Source: SFTH01 sp051878085 (GTDB lineage: Bacteria > Bacillota > Clostridia > Christensenellales > Aristaeellaceae). Taken from it: a stretch of DNA of 64,000 nucleotides. The notes beneath the pieces are model-generated. The model was not told the DNA's origin, made no database searches, and saw only the letters and a program-made list of their open reading frames with translations. The position numbers and the translations under genes were made by a program. How positions within the stretch are numbered: position 1 is the stretch's first letter; every line of letters starts with the position of its first letter. The DNA lies in contig JBJEJN010000027.1 of NCBI GenBank assembly GCA_051878085.1, positions 11,693 through 75,692 on the forward strand, written 5' to 3'. Positions 43,098-51,257 of the stretch are shown here, in pieces.

Positions 43098-43496
43098 TTA
43101 CACTCTTCTGCGCTTGGGCGGACGGCATCCATTGTGCGGGATCGGCGTCACGTCCTTGATCATGGTGACCTCGAGGCCAGCTGCCTGCAGGGAACGGATG
43201 GCTGCCTCACGTCCGGAGCCGGGGCCCTTGACATAGACCTCGACGGTCTTCAGGCCATACTCCAGCGCCGCCTTTGCGGCGGTCTCAGCAGCGGACTGCG
43301 CTGCGAACGGCGTGGACTTCTTGCTGCCGCGGAAACCGAGTCCGCCAGCGGAGGCCCAGCTCAGCGCGTTGCCGGCGGTGTCCGTGATGGTCACGATCGT
43401 ATTGTTGAAAGAAGAGCGGATATGGGCTGCGCCACGCTCGACGAGCTTCTTCTCGCGGCGCTTGCGGGTAACCCTTTTCAGCTTCGGCTTTGCCAT
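43098..43496 (-). CDS. rpsK: 30S ribosomal protein S11
   Basis: Platform protein of the small subunit. The 132-aa sequence has AHIRSSFNNTIVTITDTAGNALSWASAGGLGFRGSKKSTPFAAQ, then VYVKGPGSGREAAIRSL and the C-terminal PIPHNGCRPPKRRRV typical of S11. The N-terminal KPKLKRVTRKRREKK is basic. It is 22 bp after rpsM and 16 bp before rpsD. Confidence 0.98.
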   Translation of the reverse strand: MAKPKLKRVTRKRREKKLVERGAAHIRSSFNNTIVTITDTAGNALSWASAGGLGFRGSKKSTPFAAQSAAETAAKAALEYGLKTVEVYVKGPGSGREAAIRSLQAAGLEVTMIKDVTPIPHNGCRPPKRRRV

Positions 43497-43518
43497 AGCA
43501 GATATTCCTCCCTAATGA

Positions 43519-43890
43519 TTACTTCTTTTTCTTACCGGCAGCCTGCTTCTTCGGGCCCTTGCGGGTGCGCGCGTTCTGCTTGGTATTCTGGCCACGCACG
43601 GGGAGACCACGGCGGTGGCGCAGGCCACGATAGCAACCGATCTCCATCAGGCGCTTGATGTTCATGGAAACCTCACGGCGAAGGTCACCTTCAACCTTGA
43701 GGTGATGGTCGATGTAGTCACGCAGCTTACCGATATCTTCCTCGGTCAGATCCTTCACGCGCACATCGGGGTTGATGCCGGTGGCGGCGATGATCTCGTC
43801 TGCGGTAGTACGGCCGATGCCGTAGATATACGTCAGGGCGATTTCAATGCGTTTCTCCCTGGGAAGGTCGACACCCGAGATTCGTGCCAT
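43519..43890 (-). CDS. rpsM: 30S ribosomal protein S13
   Basis: Small subunit head protein contacting the P-site tRNA and the 50S bridge. The 123 aa start MARISGVDLPREKRIEIALTYIYGIGRTTADEI and end with RGLRHRRGLPVRGQNTKQNARTRKGPKK, both diagnostic. GGAGG lies before the ATG. It is first in the alpha segment behind its own promoter and a 165-nt leader. Confidence 0.98.
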   Translation of the reverse strand: MARISGVDLPREKRIEIALTYIYGIGRTTADEIIAATGINPDVRVKDLTEEDIGKLRDYIDHHLKVEGDLRREVSMNIKRLMEIGCYRGLRHRRGLPVRGQNTKQNARTRKGPKKQAAGKKKK

Positions 43891-44281
43891 GGGATGAATG
43901 CACCTCCAACTTACTTACGCTTGTGGTGTTTGACGCTTGGCGATTCGTCAAACGGGTTATTTGAAAAGCTTCGGAAAACACACCGATTCCCTGCGCGCCA
44001 TCAGCATTGACGCCCAGGTTCGCGGCGCATCAGCCGCTCCGAAATCTATTCAGACTAAATGATTATACCACAACCCAACGTAAAATTGCAATCCAAAGAT
44101 TCGGATTTGCGTTAATTTACGCTGTTATCTTGTGTTATTTTTTGGATTTTATGCCAATACGCAAGAAATCTGAGCGTACAGTTTGCATCTTTCTTCTGCG
44201 ATTGCAGCTTTTAATGCATCCTGTGCGCCCAGAGATGTGGTTCGCCGCGAGAGAACGCGGCCTTGAGCCCATCTATTCAGA
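43891..44281 (-). promoter_or_regulatory. rpmJ-rpsM intergenic region: alpha operon promoter and leader
   Basis: A 391-bp gap without a gene in an otherwise tight block. TTGCAA (44086-44091), an 18 bp spacer and TATAAT (44062-44067) make a promoter in AT-rich DNA. The leader of roughly 165 nt ends with a perfect stem GTTTGACG/CGTCAAAC (43928-43953) 38 bp before rpsM, which could be an autoregulatory site. Right after rpmJ, GCCGCG/CGCGGC (44244-44261) forms a hairpin without a U-run, so the upstream transcript may partly read through. Confidence 0.7.
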
Positions 44282-44395
44282 TCAGCCCTGCTTCTGCTTG
44301 TGCTTGGGGTTCTCGCAAATGATCATCACGCGACCCTTGCGCTTGATAACCTTGCACTTCTCGCAGATGGGTTTTACGGAAGGTCTTACTTTCAT
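44282..44395 (-). CDS. rpmJ: 50S ribosomal protein L36
   Basis: A 37-residue zinc-ribbon ribosomal protein, below usual ORF-size cut-offs. The sequence MKVRPSVKPICEKCKVIKRK...ICENPKHKQKQG has the full metal site: Cys11, Cys14, Cys27 and His32. This is the zinc-containing form. The ATG at 44395 is preceded by GGAGG. It lies 28 bp after infA, the usual infA-rpmJ order. Confidence 0.96.
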   Translation of the reverse strand: MKVRPSVKPICEKCKVIKRKGRVMIICENPKHKQKQG

Positions 44396-44423
44396 GATGT
44401 TGCCTCCTTCTTCATCCAATCGA

Positions 44424-44645
44424 TCAGTTCTTGCTGCGCCAGGTGATCCGACCGCGGGTCAGATCATAGGGCGAGAGCTCGATCGTTACCTTGTCGCCCG
44501 GATAGATGCGGATGTAGTTCATGCGCATCTTGCCGGAAACGTGCGCCAATATCTTGTGCCCGTTGGGCAGTTCTACCTCGAACATGGCGTTGGGATAAGA
44601 TTCTGTGACAACGCCTTCAACTTCAATAACATCGGACTTGGACAC
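44424..44645 (-). CDS. infA: Translation initiation factor IF-1
   Basis: S1/OB-fold factor that blocks the A site during initiation. I place the start at the GTG at 44645, giving 73 aa (SKSDVIEVEGVVTESYPNAMFEVELPNGHKILAHVSGKMRMNYIRI). This matches the family length of about 72, with GGGAGG upstream. An in-frame ATG at 44672 would add nine residues inside the previous gene. It ends YDLTRGRITWRSKN, as expected. The start is two bases after the KOW gene stop. Confidence 0.94.
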   Translation of the reverse strand: MSKSDVIEVEGVVTESYPNAMFEVELPNGHKILAHVSGKMRMNYIRIYPGDKVTIELSPYDLTRGRITWRSKN

Positions 44646-44647
44646 GC

Positions 44648-44920
44648 CTACTTTTCCTCCCTCTTCAGCCATGTGCGGACTTCATGATTCTCCACCGCCG
44701 CGCCCTCGCGCAGGCGGCTGCGCAGCTCCTCCACCACGACGCCCGTGGTCTTGAGATGCTTGCGACGCTTTTTCTTCAGATGATCCATCGTTCTCAGCCT
44801 GCCGTCGGCAAGCATTACGAAATCCTCATCCACTTCCTGAACGACGACAAAGCTTCGTCCCTCGTCCCGTCCCATCCTGGAAACGACGATTGCGCCAACC
44901 TCAATCGGGTATCTGTTCAT
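44648..44920 (-). CDS. KOW-domain RNA-binding protein, L14e-like
   Basis: A 90-aa protein found between map and infA in many Firmicutes. The KOW-type beta segment EVGAIVVSRMGRDEGRSFVVVQEVDEDFVMLADGRLR is followed by a basic stretch HLKKKRRKHLKTTG and a helical tail. It is related to eukaryotic/archaeal L14e. Its role is not established; it is presumed to bind ribosomal RNA. It overlaps map by 4 bp. Confidence 0.88.
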   Translation of the reverse strand: MNRYPIEVGAIVVSRMGRDEGRSFVVVQEVDEDFVMLADGRLRTMDHLKKKRRKHLKTTGVVVEELRSRLREGAAVENHEVRTWLKREEK

Positions 44921-45693
44921 CGCCGCACTTCCTCCGCAACCTTTTTGCCCGGATAGGAGAGCACCTCAGGCTCGCCGTCCGTGATCAGCACGGTGTGCTC
45001 GTAGTGGGAGCACAGGCTGTGATCCCGGGTCACGATGGTCCAGTCATTGTCCTCGCAATAGACCTTCCAGGTGCCCATCGAGATCATCGGCTCAATTGCG
45101 ATGGTCATTCCGCGCTGGAGCTTGACGCCCCGGCCGGGATTACCATAGTTGGGAACATTGGGATCTTCATGCATCTCCTGGCCGATGCCGTGGCCGCACA
45201 GGTCGCGGATGACTCCGTAGCCGTGCTTTTCGGCATGCACCTGAATTGCATGGGAGAGGTCGCCCAGTCGGTTTCCCTCCCGGGCCATGTTTGCGCCGAT
45301 CCAGAAGCATTCTTCCGTAACGTCCACCAGCTTCTGCGCCATGGGAGTTCCCCCGCCGACCAGCACAGAAAAGGCGCTGTCCGACTGCCAGCCGTCCAGG
45401 ATGACGCCGCAGTCGATGCTCAGAAGCTGCCCCTTGCGGAGCTTCCTTCTGTCTGCGAAACCATGTACCACCTGATCGTCTACTGAAGCACAGATTGAGA
45501 ACGGAAAGCCCTCGTAGCCCTTGAAGGAGGGGATCGCGCCCGCGTCCCGGATCAGCTTTTCAGCCATCTGATCCAGGTGCAGGGTAGTCACGCCCGGCTC
45601 AATCTCCGCGCGAAGGGTCTCGAGCACGCTGTGCAGCAGCGCCCCGGCCTTGCGCATCTTCTCGATCTGTGACTCATTTTTAATCGTGATCAT
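44917..45693 (-). CDS. map: Methionine aminopeptidase, type I
   Basis: Removes the initiator Met after deformylation. With the ATG at 45693 it has 258 aa (MITIKNESQIEKMRKAGALL). Metal ligands are visible: the Asp in SIDCGVILDGWQSDSAFS near 97-108, His in CGHGIGQEMHEDPNVPN near 175, and Glu in IAIEPM near 204 plus the last Glu in YEHTVLIT near 235. It lies 4 bp after adk. Confidence 0.97.
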   Translation of the reverse strand: MITIKNESQIEKMRKAGALLHSVLETLRAEIEPGVTTLHLDQMAEKLIRDAGAIPSFKGYEGFPFSICASVDDQVVHGFADRRKLRKGQLLSIDCGVILDGWQSDSAFSVLVGGGTPMAQKLVDVTEECFWIGANMAREGNRLGDLSHAIQVHAEKHGYGVIRDLCGHGIGQEMHEDPNVPNYGNPGRGVKLQRGMTIAIEPMISMGTWKVYCEDNDWTIVTRDHSLCSHYEHTVLITDGEPEVLSYPGKKVAEEVRR

Positions 45694-45697
45694 GCAG

Positions 45698-46318
45698 TCA
45701 CTCCAGTGAAGAGAGGATGTTCTGGAACACGTCCTCAGGGCGGGCGTTTCCATCGATCCGCTTCAGCCTACCAAGACCAGCGTAATATCCGATCAGCGGC
45801 GCAGTCTGCTCATGGTAGACATTGAGCCGATTGGAAATCGTAGCGGGCTTGTCATCATCTCGCTGATAGAGCTCTCCGCCGCAAACCGGGCAGAGCTTCT
45901 CATCGGCGAGCTTGGAGATATGGAAGGTGCCGCTGCAGGTTGCGCAGACGCGGCGACCGGTCAGGCGGTCCACCAGCATCTCATCCGGCACTTCGATATC
46001 CACCACGGCGTCCGGCGCTGCGAACTTCTCCAGCGCTTCGGCCTGCTCCACAGTGCGCGGGAAGCCATCCAGCAGATAGCCGTTCTCGCAGTCCGGCATG
46101 GCAAGGCGCTCCTTGACCATAGCGATGACCACGCTGTCCGGCACCAGCTGTCCGGCGTCCATGTACCTCTTGGCCTCCAGGCCCGTGGGGGTCTGGTTCT
46201 TGATGGCGGAGCGGAACATATCGCCCGTGGAGATATGCGGGACCCGCAGGTGCGAGCTTACGCCCGTCGCCTGCGTGCCCTTGCCTGCTCCGGGAGGGCC
46301 TAAGAAAATCAGTTTCAT
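45698..46318 (-). CDS. adk: Adenylate kinase, zinc-lid type
   Basis: Balances AMP, ADP and ATP. The 206-aa protein begins MKLIFLGPPGAGKGTQATGVS with the P-loop. HISTGDMFRSAIKN and GYLLDGFPRTVEQAEAL (AMP site) follow. The lid domain has four cysteines, VCATCSGTFH and LCPVCGGELY near 127-150, so it binds zinc, the Gram-positive form. secY-adk-map order is standard. Confidence 0.98.
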   Translation of the reverse strand: MKLIFLGPPGAGKGTQATGVSSHLRVPHISTGDMFRSAIKNQTPTGLEAKRYMDAGQLVPDSVVIAMVKERLAMPDCENGYLLDGFPRTVEQAEALEKFAAPDAVVDIEVPDEMLVDRLTGRRVCATCSGTFHISKLADEKLCPVCGGELYQRDDDKPATISNRLNVYHEQTAPLIGYYAGLGRLKRIDGNARPEDVFQNILSSLE

Positions 46319-46336
46319 AGTCCTACCTCCGGGAGA

Positions 46337-47593
46337 TTAAAGGAATCCCTTGTAGTGACGCATCATCATCTCGCTCTCGAGCTGACGCATGGTCTCCATC
46401 GCAACGGAAACCGCGATCATCAGAGAGGAGGCTGCAAAGGTCAGCTGCACGCCGAAGATTGCGTAGATGATGGTGGGGATGACCGCCAGGATCGCAAGAT
46501 AGATCGCGCCGAAGCAGGTGATGCGTCCGGAGATCTTCTTGATGAAATCGCTGGTGGGCTTGCCCTGGCGAATGCCGGGGATCATGCCGCCGTTGTTCTG
46601 GATATTCTTCGCAATTTCAACAGGGTTGAAGCTGATGGAAGAATAGAAGAACGTGAAGCCGAAGATCATCAGTGCGAAGATGATCTGGTAGGGCCAGGAC
46701 ATCATCTGCACGTGGGCGGACCACCAGAGGTTCGCCTTAGAGTTCGGGAAGAACGCCAGGATGGTCGCCGGGAACTGCATGATCGCGTTTGCGAAGATCA
46801 GCGGCAGAACGCCGGAGGAGTTCAGCTTCAGCGGGATGTGCGTGGACTGACCGCCGTACATCTTGCGGCCAACCATGCGCTTGGCATACTGGATCGGGAT
46901 GCGGCGCTCGCCCAGGTCCACGATCACGATGCCGACAACCAGGATGATGAAAACCAGCACGGAGGCGATCATGCCGCCAACGTTGCTCTCCACTGCGGAG
47001 CTGAACAGGCCGTACACACCGGTCTCCACACCACGGGCGATGTTGGAGATGATGCCGGCGAAGATCAGCAGGGAGATGCCGTTGCCGATGCCGTTCTCGG
47101 TGATGCGCTCACCGATCCACATGGCGATGGCGGTACCTGCGGACAGGCACATTGCGATGGTGATCAGGCCGAGGAACGCGTTGGTGGCGTTCGCCTTCAG
47201 GCCGACGGTCAGAGCGATTGCCTGCAGGAAGGCCAGGCCCAGGGTCACATAGCGGGTGATCTGCGCGATCTTCTTGCGGCCCTCTTCTCCCTCCTTCTGC
47301 ATCTCTTCCAGCTTCGGGATCGCCACGCACAGCAGCTGCATGATAATGCTCGCATTGATGTACGGGGTGATGCCCATCGCCATGACGGTGTACTGGGAGA
47401 GGTTGGAGCCGGTCATCGAATTGATGAAGCCCAGCAGAGAGACCTTCTCGAGTGCGGTTGCGATATAGGATGCATCGACGCCGGGAACCGGCACGAAGCA
47501 CAGCAGACGATAGATCAGCAGCATTCCGATGGTGTACAGAATCTTCTTGCGGATCTCAACGACCTTCCATGCGTTCTTCAAGGTTTCGCGCAT
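46337..47593 (-). CDS. secY: Protein translocase subunit SecY
   Basis: Main channel subunit of the Sec translocon in the cytoplasmic membrane. The 418 residues form ten membrane helices. The N-terminus is RETLKNAWKVVEIRKKILYTIGMLLIYRLLCFVPVPGVD. GITPYINASIIMQLL and the helix-7 region STHIPLKLNSSGVLPLIFANAIMQFP are typical, with the basic loop QNNGGMIPGIRQGKPTSDFI near 345. It is separated from rplO by only one base. Confidence 0.98.
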   Translation of the reverse strand: MRETLKNAWKVVEIRKKILYTIGMLLIYRLLCFVPVPGVDASYIATALEKVSLLGFINSMTGSNLSQYTVMAMGITPYINASIIMQLLCVAIPKLEEMQKEGEEGRKKIAQITRYVTLGLAFLQAIALTVGLKANATNAFLGLITIAMCLSAGTAIAMWIGERITENGIGNGISLLIFAGIISNIARGVETGVYGLFSSAVESNVGGMIASVLVFIILVVGIVIVDLGERRIPIQYAKRMVGRKMYGGQSTHIPLKLNSSGVLPLIFANAIMQFPATILAFFPNSKANLWWSAHVQMMSWPYQIIFALMIFGFTFFYSSISFNPVEIAKNIQNNGGMIPGIRQGKPTSDFIKKISGRITCFGAIYLAILAVIPTIIYAIFGVQLTFAASSLMIAVSVAMETMRQLESEMMMRHYKGFL

Positions 47594-47594
47594 G

Positions 47595-48035
47595 TCAGAT
47601 CACCTCTGCTTTCCCGCCTGCCGCCTCGATCTTCTCCTTCGCGGATGCAGTGAACTTGTTCGCCTGCACCGTGAGCTTCTTGGTCAGTTCGCCGTTGCCC
47701 ATGATCTTCACGCCATCCTCAATCTTCTTGATGATGCCCATTTCGATCAGCTCAACGGGGGAAACAACCTGGCCGTCCTCGAAGACTTCGAGGCGATCCA
47801 CGTTGATGGCCACGTATTCCGTGCGCCACTTGTTGGTGAAGCCGCGCTTCGGAAGACGCATGGTCAGGGGCATCTGGCCGCCCTCGAATCCGGGACGCTT
47901 GCCGCCGCCGGAGCGGGCCTTTGCACCCTTGTGACCCTTACCAGAGGTCTTGCCCAGGCCGGAACCAGTGCCGCGACCGAGACGCTTCGGAGCGGTGGTC
48001 GCTCCCACAGCGGGTTTCAAATCATGCAGTTTCAT
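47595..48035 (-). CDS. rplO: 50S ribosomal protein L15
   Basis: Late-assembly 50S protein with a long basic N-terminal arm: MKLHDLKPAVGATTAPKRLGRGTGSGLGKTSGKGHKGAKARSG. The globular part has FEGGQMPLTMRLPKRGFTN and the C-terminal KVIGNGELTKKLTVQA-like segment (here KIMGNGELTKKLTVQANKF). At 146 aa it has normal length. It follows rpmD by 14 bp. Confidence 0.98.
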   Translation of the reverse strand: MKLHDLKPAVGATTAPKRLGRGTGSGLGKTSGKGHKGAKARSGGGKRPGFEGGQMPLTMRLPKRGFTNKWRTEYVAINVDRLEVFEDGQVVSPVELIEMGIIKKIEDGVKIMGNGELTKKLTVQANKFTASAKEKIEAAGGKAEVI

Positions 48036-48049
48036 GTTTCTCGGCCTCC

Positions 48050-48232
48050 TTAGTCCTGAATCTCTTCGACCTTGACCATGTGCTTGACCTTGAAGATCAT
48101 GCCGCGAACCGCTGCATTGTCTTCCTTCACGACGCTGTGGCCGATCTTGTGAAGACCCAGCGCCTCGATGGTTGCGATCTGGTCCTTCAGGCAGGCGATG
48201 GTGGATTTGGTCTGCGTAATTTTAAGCTTCAT
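48050..48232 (-). CDS. rpmD: 50S ribosomal protein L30
   Basis: A 60-aa two-strand, two-helix ribosomal protein: KLKITQTKSTIACLKDQIATIEALGLHKIGHSVVKEDNAAVRGMIFKVKHMVKVEEI. This is the typical short bacterial L30. It sits between rpsE and rplO as in the standard spc operon. Confidence 0.96.
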   Translation of the reverse strand: MKLKITQTKSTIACLKDQIATIEALGLHKIGHSVVKEDNAAVRGMIFKVKHMVKVEEIQD

Positions 48233-48246
48233 GTGCGTATCCTCCC

Positions 48247-48753
48247 TTAACCGAGCAGCTCTTCGACGGTCTTGCCGCGCAGCTTAGCAACCTGTTCGGC
48301 GGAACGCATCTGGCTGAGTCCTTCAAGGGTCGCCCGAACAACGTTGATCTTGTTGTTGGAGCCGATGGACTTGGTGACGATGTTCTTGATGCCGCAGGCC
48401 TCGAGAACGTCACGCACCGGGCCGCCGGCGATGACGCCTGTACCTTCCGGAGCGGGCATCATCTTGACGCGGGCGGTGCCGAACACACCGACGACCTCGT
48501 GGGGGATGGTGGTGCCGTTGAGCGGGACGGTGATCATCTGCTTCTTGGCATCCTCGGTTCCCTTGCGGATTGCTTCGGGAATTTCAACTGCCTTGCCCAT
48601 GCCGCAGCCGACGCGACCCTTCTCGTCGCCGACGACCATCAGCGCGGAGAATCGCATGTTGCGGCCGCCCTTGACGGTCTTGGATACGCGATTCACTGCA
48701 ACCAGTTTCTCTTTGAATTCGCTAACTTGCTCATTGCGCTGCATTGCGTTCAT
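48247..48753 (-). CDS. rpsE: 30S ribosomal protein S5
   Basis: Decoding-fidelity protein of the small subunit. The 168 aa include FKEKLVAVNRVSKTVKGGRNMRFSALMVVGDEKGRVGCGMGKAVEIPEAI and the C-terminal EACGIKNIVTKSIGSNNKINVVRATLEGL. Two starts are possible: the ATG at 48753 is only two bases from AAGGAGG, and the ATG at 48744 is eleven bases away. I list the longer form. Confidence 0.96.
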   Translation of the reverse strand: MNAMQRNEQVSEFKEKLVAVNRVSKTVKGGRNMRFSALMVVGDEKGRVGCGMGKAVEIPEAIRKGTEDAKKQMITVPLNGTTIPHEVVGVFGTARVKMMPAPEGTGVIAGGPVRDVLEACGIKNIVTKSIGSNNKINVVRATLEGLSQMRSAEQVAKLRGKTVEELLG

Positions 48754-48764
48754 ATCCTCCTTTA

Positions 48765-49133
48765 TTAGAAGTCCAGACCGCCTTCGCGAGCGCCAGCTGC
48801 CAGCTCGGCTACGCGACCGGTGTAGATGTAGCCACCGCGATCAAAGACCACAGTCTTGATGCCTGCTGCGATGGCGCGTTCTGCCACGACCTTGCCCACG
48901 ATCTTCGCGGCGCCCTTCTTGTCGGCCTCTGCAACCTGAGAAGCGATCTCCTTCTCTACGGTAGAAGCGGCTGCCAGGGTGTTGCCCGCCAGATCATCGA
49001 TGATCTGAGCATAGATGTGCTTGTTGCTGCGATATACGCACAGGCGCGGACGAGCGGGCGTCCCGCTGATTTTTCTGCGTACACGCTCATGACGGATCTT
49101 ACGAATTTCGTTGCGATCACGCTTACTAAACAT
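48765..49133 (-). CDS. rplR: 50S ribosomal protein L18
   Basis: 5S rRNA-binding protein. The 122-aa sequence has the basic N-terminus FSKRDRNEIRKIRHERVRRKISGTPARPRLCVYRSNKHIYAQIIDD. The C-terminal FDRGGYIYTGRVAELAAGAREGGLDF is characteristic of L18. It lies 11 bp before rpsE and 18 bp after rplF. Confidence 0.98.
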   Translation of the reverse strand: MFSKRDRNEIRKIRHERVRRKISGTPARPRLCVYRSNKHIYAQIIDDLAGNTLAAASTVEKEIASQVAEADKKGAAKIVGKVVAERAIAAGIKTVVFDRGGYIYTGRVAELAAGAREGGLDF

Positions 49134-49151
49134 TTGCGGTTACCTCCCTCT

Positions 49152-49703
49152 TTATTTCTTACCGGCCTTGCCTTCCTTGCGGCGGACGTATTCGTTCTCA
49201 TAGCGGATGCCCTTGCCATGATAGGGTTCGGGCTCGCGGATGGCGCGAATATCAGCAGCGATTGCGCCTACGGCCTGCTTGTCGATGCCCTTGACAACGA
49301 TCTTGGTGCCGGACTTGTCCGGGCAGTCAAACTCGATGCCGGCGGGGGCGTCAACGATCACGGGATGGGAATAACCGATGGCGATGGTCAGCTGGTTCTT
49401 GTTCCAGTCGGAAACCTTGTAGCCGACGCCTTCCATCGTGAGCACCTTTTCAAAGCCCTTGGTAACGCCAACGACCATGTTGTTGATCAGGGAGCGATAC
49501 AAACCATGCAGCGAACGGTGCGGCTTGCTGTCGGACGGACGGGAAACGATCACTTCGTTGCCAACCAGCTCGACTTTGATATCCTTATTTACCTTCTGAT
49601 TCAGTTCACCCTTGGGGCCCTTGACGGTGACGACGTTGTCCGCGTCCACGGTCACGGTGACGCCTGCAGGTACCGGAATCGGAAGTCTACCGATACGAGA
49701 CAT
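49152..49703 (-). CDS. rplF: 50S ribosomal protein L6
   Basis: Two-domain 50S protein near the factor-binding centre. MSRIGRLPIPVPAGVTVTVDADNVVTVKGPKGELNQ opens it. The C-terminal domain has IVVKGIDKQAVGAIAADIRAIREPEPYHGKGIRYENEYVRRKEGKAGKK, the standard L6 ending. Length 183 aa is normal. It is 21 bp after rpsH. Confidence 0.98.
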   Translation of the reverse strand: MSRIGRLPIPVPAGVTVTVDADNVVTVKGPKGELNQKVNKDIKVELVGNEVIVSRPSDSKPHRSLHGLYRSLINNMVVGVTKGFEKVLTMEGVGYKVSDWNKNQLTIAIGYSHPVIVDAPAGIEFDCPDKSGTKIVVKGIDKQAVGAIAADIRAIREPEPYHGKGIRYENEYVRRKEGKAGKK

Positions 49704-49724
49704 TCTATTGCACCTCCAACTCTC

Positions 49725-50123
49725 TTACCAAATGTAGGCCAGAACTTCGCCGCCAATGCCGGCATTGCGGGCTTCCTTGTCGGTCATCACGCCCTTGGAC
49801 GTGGACAGGATCGCAATGCCCAGGCCGCCGAGAACCTTCGGGATCTCGTCGTTCTTGGCGTAGACGCGCAGACCAGGCTTGGAAATGCGCTTGAGTCCCT
49901 TGATAACGGATTCCTTGCCCTGAGCGTACTTCAGGGTGATTTTGATCTGGCCCTGCAGGCCATCGTCGATGGTATCCACGGCCTTGATGAAGCCTTCGTC
50001 GAGCAGGATCTTGGCGATCGCCTTCTTCATGTTGGAAGCAGGGAGCGTCACACTGTCGTGTCTGGCAATCAGTCCGTTACGGATTCTGGTCAGCATATCC
50101 GCGATGGGATCGTTAATAACCAT
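49725..50123 (-). CDS. rpsH: 30S ribosomal protein S8
   Basis: Primary 16S rRNA binder; in E. coli it also represses the spc operon. The 132 aa begin MVINDPIADMLTRIRNGLIARHDSVTLPASNMKKAIAKILLDEGFI. They end in the family motif ILSTSKGVMTDKEARNAGIGGEVLAYIW. It follows rpsZ by 26 bp. Confidence 0.98.
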   Translation of the reverse strand: MVINDPIADMLTRIRNGLIARHDSVTLPASNMKKAIAKILLDEGFIKAVDTIDDGLQGQIKITLKYAQGKESVIKGLKRISKPGLRVYAKNDEIPKVLGGLGIAILSTSKGVMTDKEARNAGIGGEVLAYIW

Positions 50124-50149
50124 TTTTAAACCTCCTTTGAATTGCCAGT

Positions 50150-50335
50150 TTACCAGCTCGCCTTACGCACGCCCGGGATCTGGCCGGCATAGGCCAGTTC
50201 ACGGAAGCAGATACGGCATACGCCATACTTGCGGAGCACGGAATGGGGGCGTCCGCAGATACGGCAGCGGGTGTAGGCGCGGGTGGAGTACTTCGCAGGG
50301 CGAGCCTGCTTAACCTTCATGCTAGTCTTAGCCAC
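50150..50335 (-). CDS. rpsZ: 30S ribosomal protein S14, zinc type
   Basis: The 61-aa type Z form of S14. It has a zinc site CRICGRPHSVLRKYGVCRICFRELA (residues about 23-47) and the basic start AKTSMKVKQARPAKYSTRAYTR. It ends GQIPGVRKASW. Only this zinc version is seen here; the longer zinc-free version would be elsewhere if present. Confidence 0.97.
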   Translation of the reverse strand: MAKTSMKVKQARPAKYSTRAYTRCRICGRPHSVLRKYGVCRICFRELAYAGQIPGVRKASW

Positions 50336-50354
50336 GCTGATTTTCCTCCTTCAA

Positions 50355-50894
50355 TCAGGCCTGGAACGGCATGCCCAGCAGGCGAAGCAGTTCCTTGGCT
50401 TCCTCGTCGGTCTTCGCGGTGGTGACGAAGCACATCTCCATGCCGCGGATCTTTTCAACCTTGTCGTACTCGATCTCCGGGAAGATCAGCTGCTCACGAA
50501 CGCCCAGCGCGTAGTTGCCGCGGCCGTCGAAGGCCTTGGCGGACACGCCGCGGAAGTCGCGCACGCGGGGGAGCACGATGCTGACGAGCTTGTCGGCGAA
50601 CTCATACATGCGGTCGCCGCGGAGGGTCACCTTCGCGCCAACGTTCATGCCGGCGCGCAGCTTGAAGTTCGCGATGGACTTCTTGGACTTGGTCACCAGG
50701 GGCTTCTGGCCCGCGATGGTCGCCAGTTCCGTAACCGCCAGCTCCAGCGCCTTGGCGTTGTCCTTGCAATCGCCCAGGCCCATGTTGATAACGATCTTCT
50801 CCAGACGCGGAATCTCCATCACGTTCTTGTACTGGAACTTCTGCTGAAGTGCCGGCACAACCTCCGCGCGGTACTTTTCCTGTAATCTAGTCAC
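50355..50894 (-). CDS. rplE: 50S ribosomal protein L5
   Basis: 5S rRNA-binding protein contacting the P-site tRNA. The 179 aa contain NVMEIPRLEKIVINMGLGDCKDNAKALELAVTELATIAGQKPLVTKSKKSIANFKLRAGMNVGAKVTLRG and the C-terminal GMEMCFVTTAKTDEEAKELLRLLGMPF, both diagnostic. It lies 17 bp after rplX. Confidence 0.98.
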   Translation of the reverse strand: MTRLQEKYRAEVVPALQQKFQYKNVMEIPRLEKIVINMGLGDCKDNAKALELAVTELATIAGQKPLVTKSKKSIANFKLRAGMNVGAKVTLRGDRMYEFADKLVSIVLPRVRDFRGVSAKAFDGRGNYALGVREQLIFPEIEYDKVEKIRGMEMCFVTTAKTDEEAKELLRLLGMPFQA

Positions 50895-50911
50895 TGCGCA
50901 TATCCTCCTTC

Positions 50912-51241
50912 TCAGTTGTCAAACGCAGCGCCGCACTTCTTGCAAATGCGAACCTTGCGTGCCTTCTCGCCTTCGGTGAACTTGTGTGCGATGCGAGTGG
51001 GCTTCTTGCACTTCGGGCATACGAGCATGACTTTGCAGGCGGGGATGGCGGCTTCCTGTTCGATGATGCCGCCCTGCATACCCTGTCCACGGGGCTTCTG
51101 GTGCTTCTTCACCATCGCGACGCCTTCAACGACGATCTTGCCCTTGGAGGGATAGGCCTTCTGAACCTTGCCGGTCTTGCCTTTATCTTCGCCGGACATC
51201 ACCATGACGGTATCGCCGGTCTTAACAAACAGATTGTTCAT
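50912..51241 (-). CDS. rplX: 50S ribosomal protein L24, with zinc-finger-like Cys pairs
   Basis: Assembly initiator of the 50S subunit. A KOW segment VKTGDTVMVMSGEDKGKTGKVQKAYPSKGKIVVEGVAMVKKH leads to a C-terminal half with two Cys pairs (VCPKCKKPTRI and VRICKKCGAAF), which likely bind zinc. The 109-aa length is normal. It sits between rplN and rplE. Confidence 0.97.
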   Translation of the reverse strand: MNNLFVKTGDTVMVMSGEDKGKTGKVQKAYPSKGKIVVEGVAMVKKHQKPRGQGMQGGIIEQEAAIPACKVMLVCPKCKKPTRIAHKFTEGEKARKVRICKKCGAAFDN

Positions 51242-51257
51242 ATTTGTCGTTCCTCCA

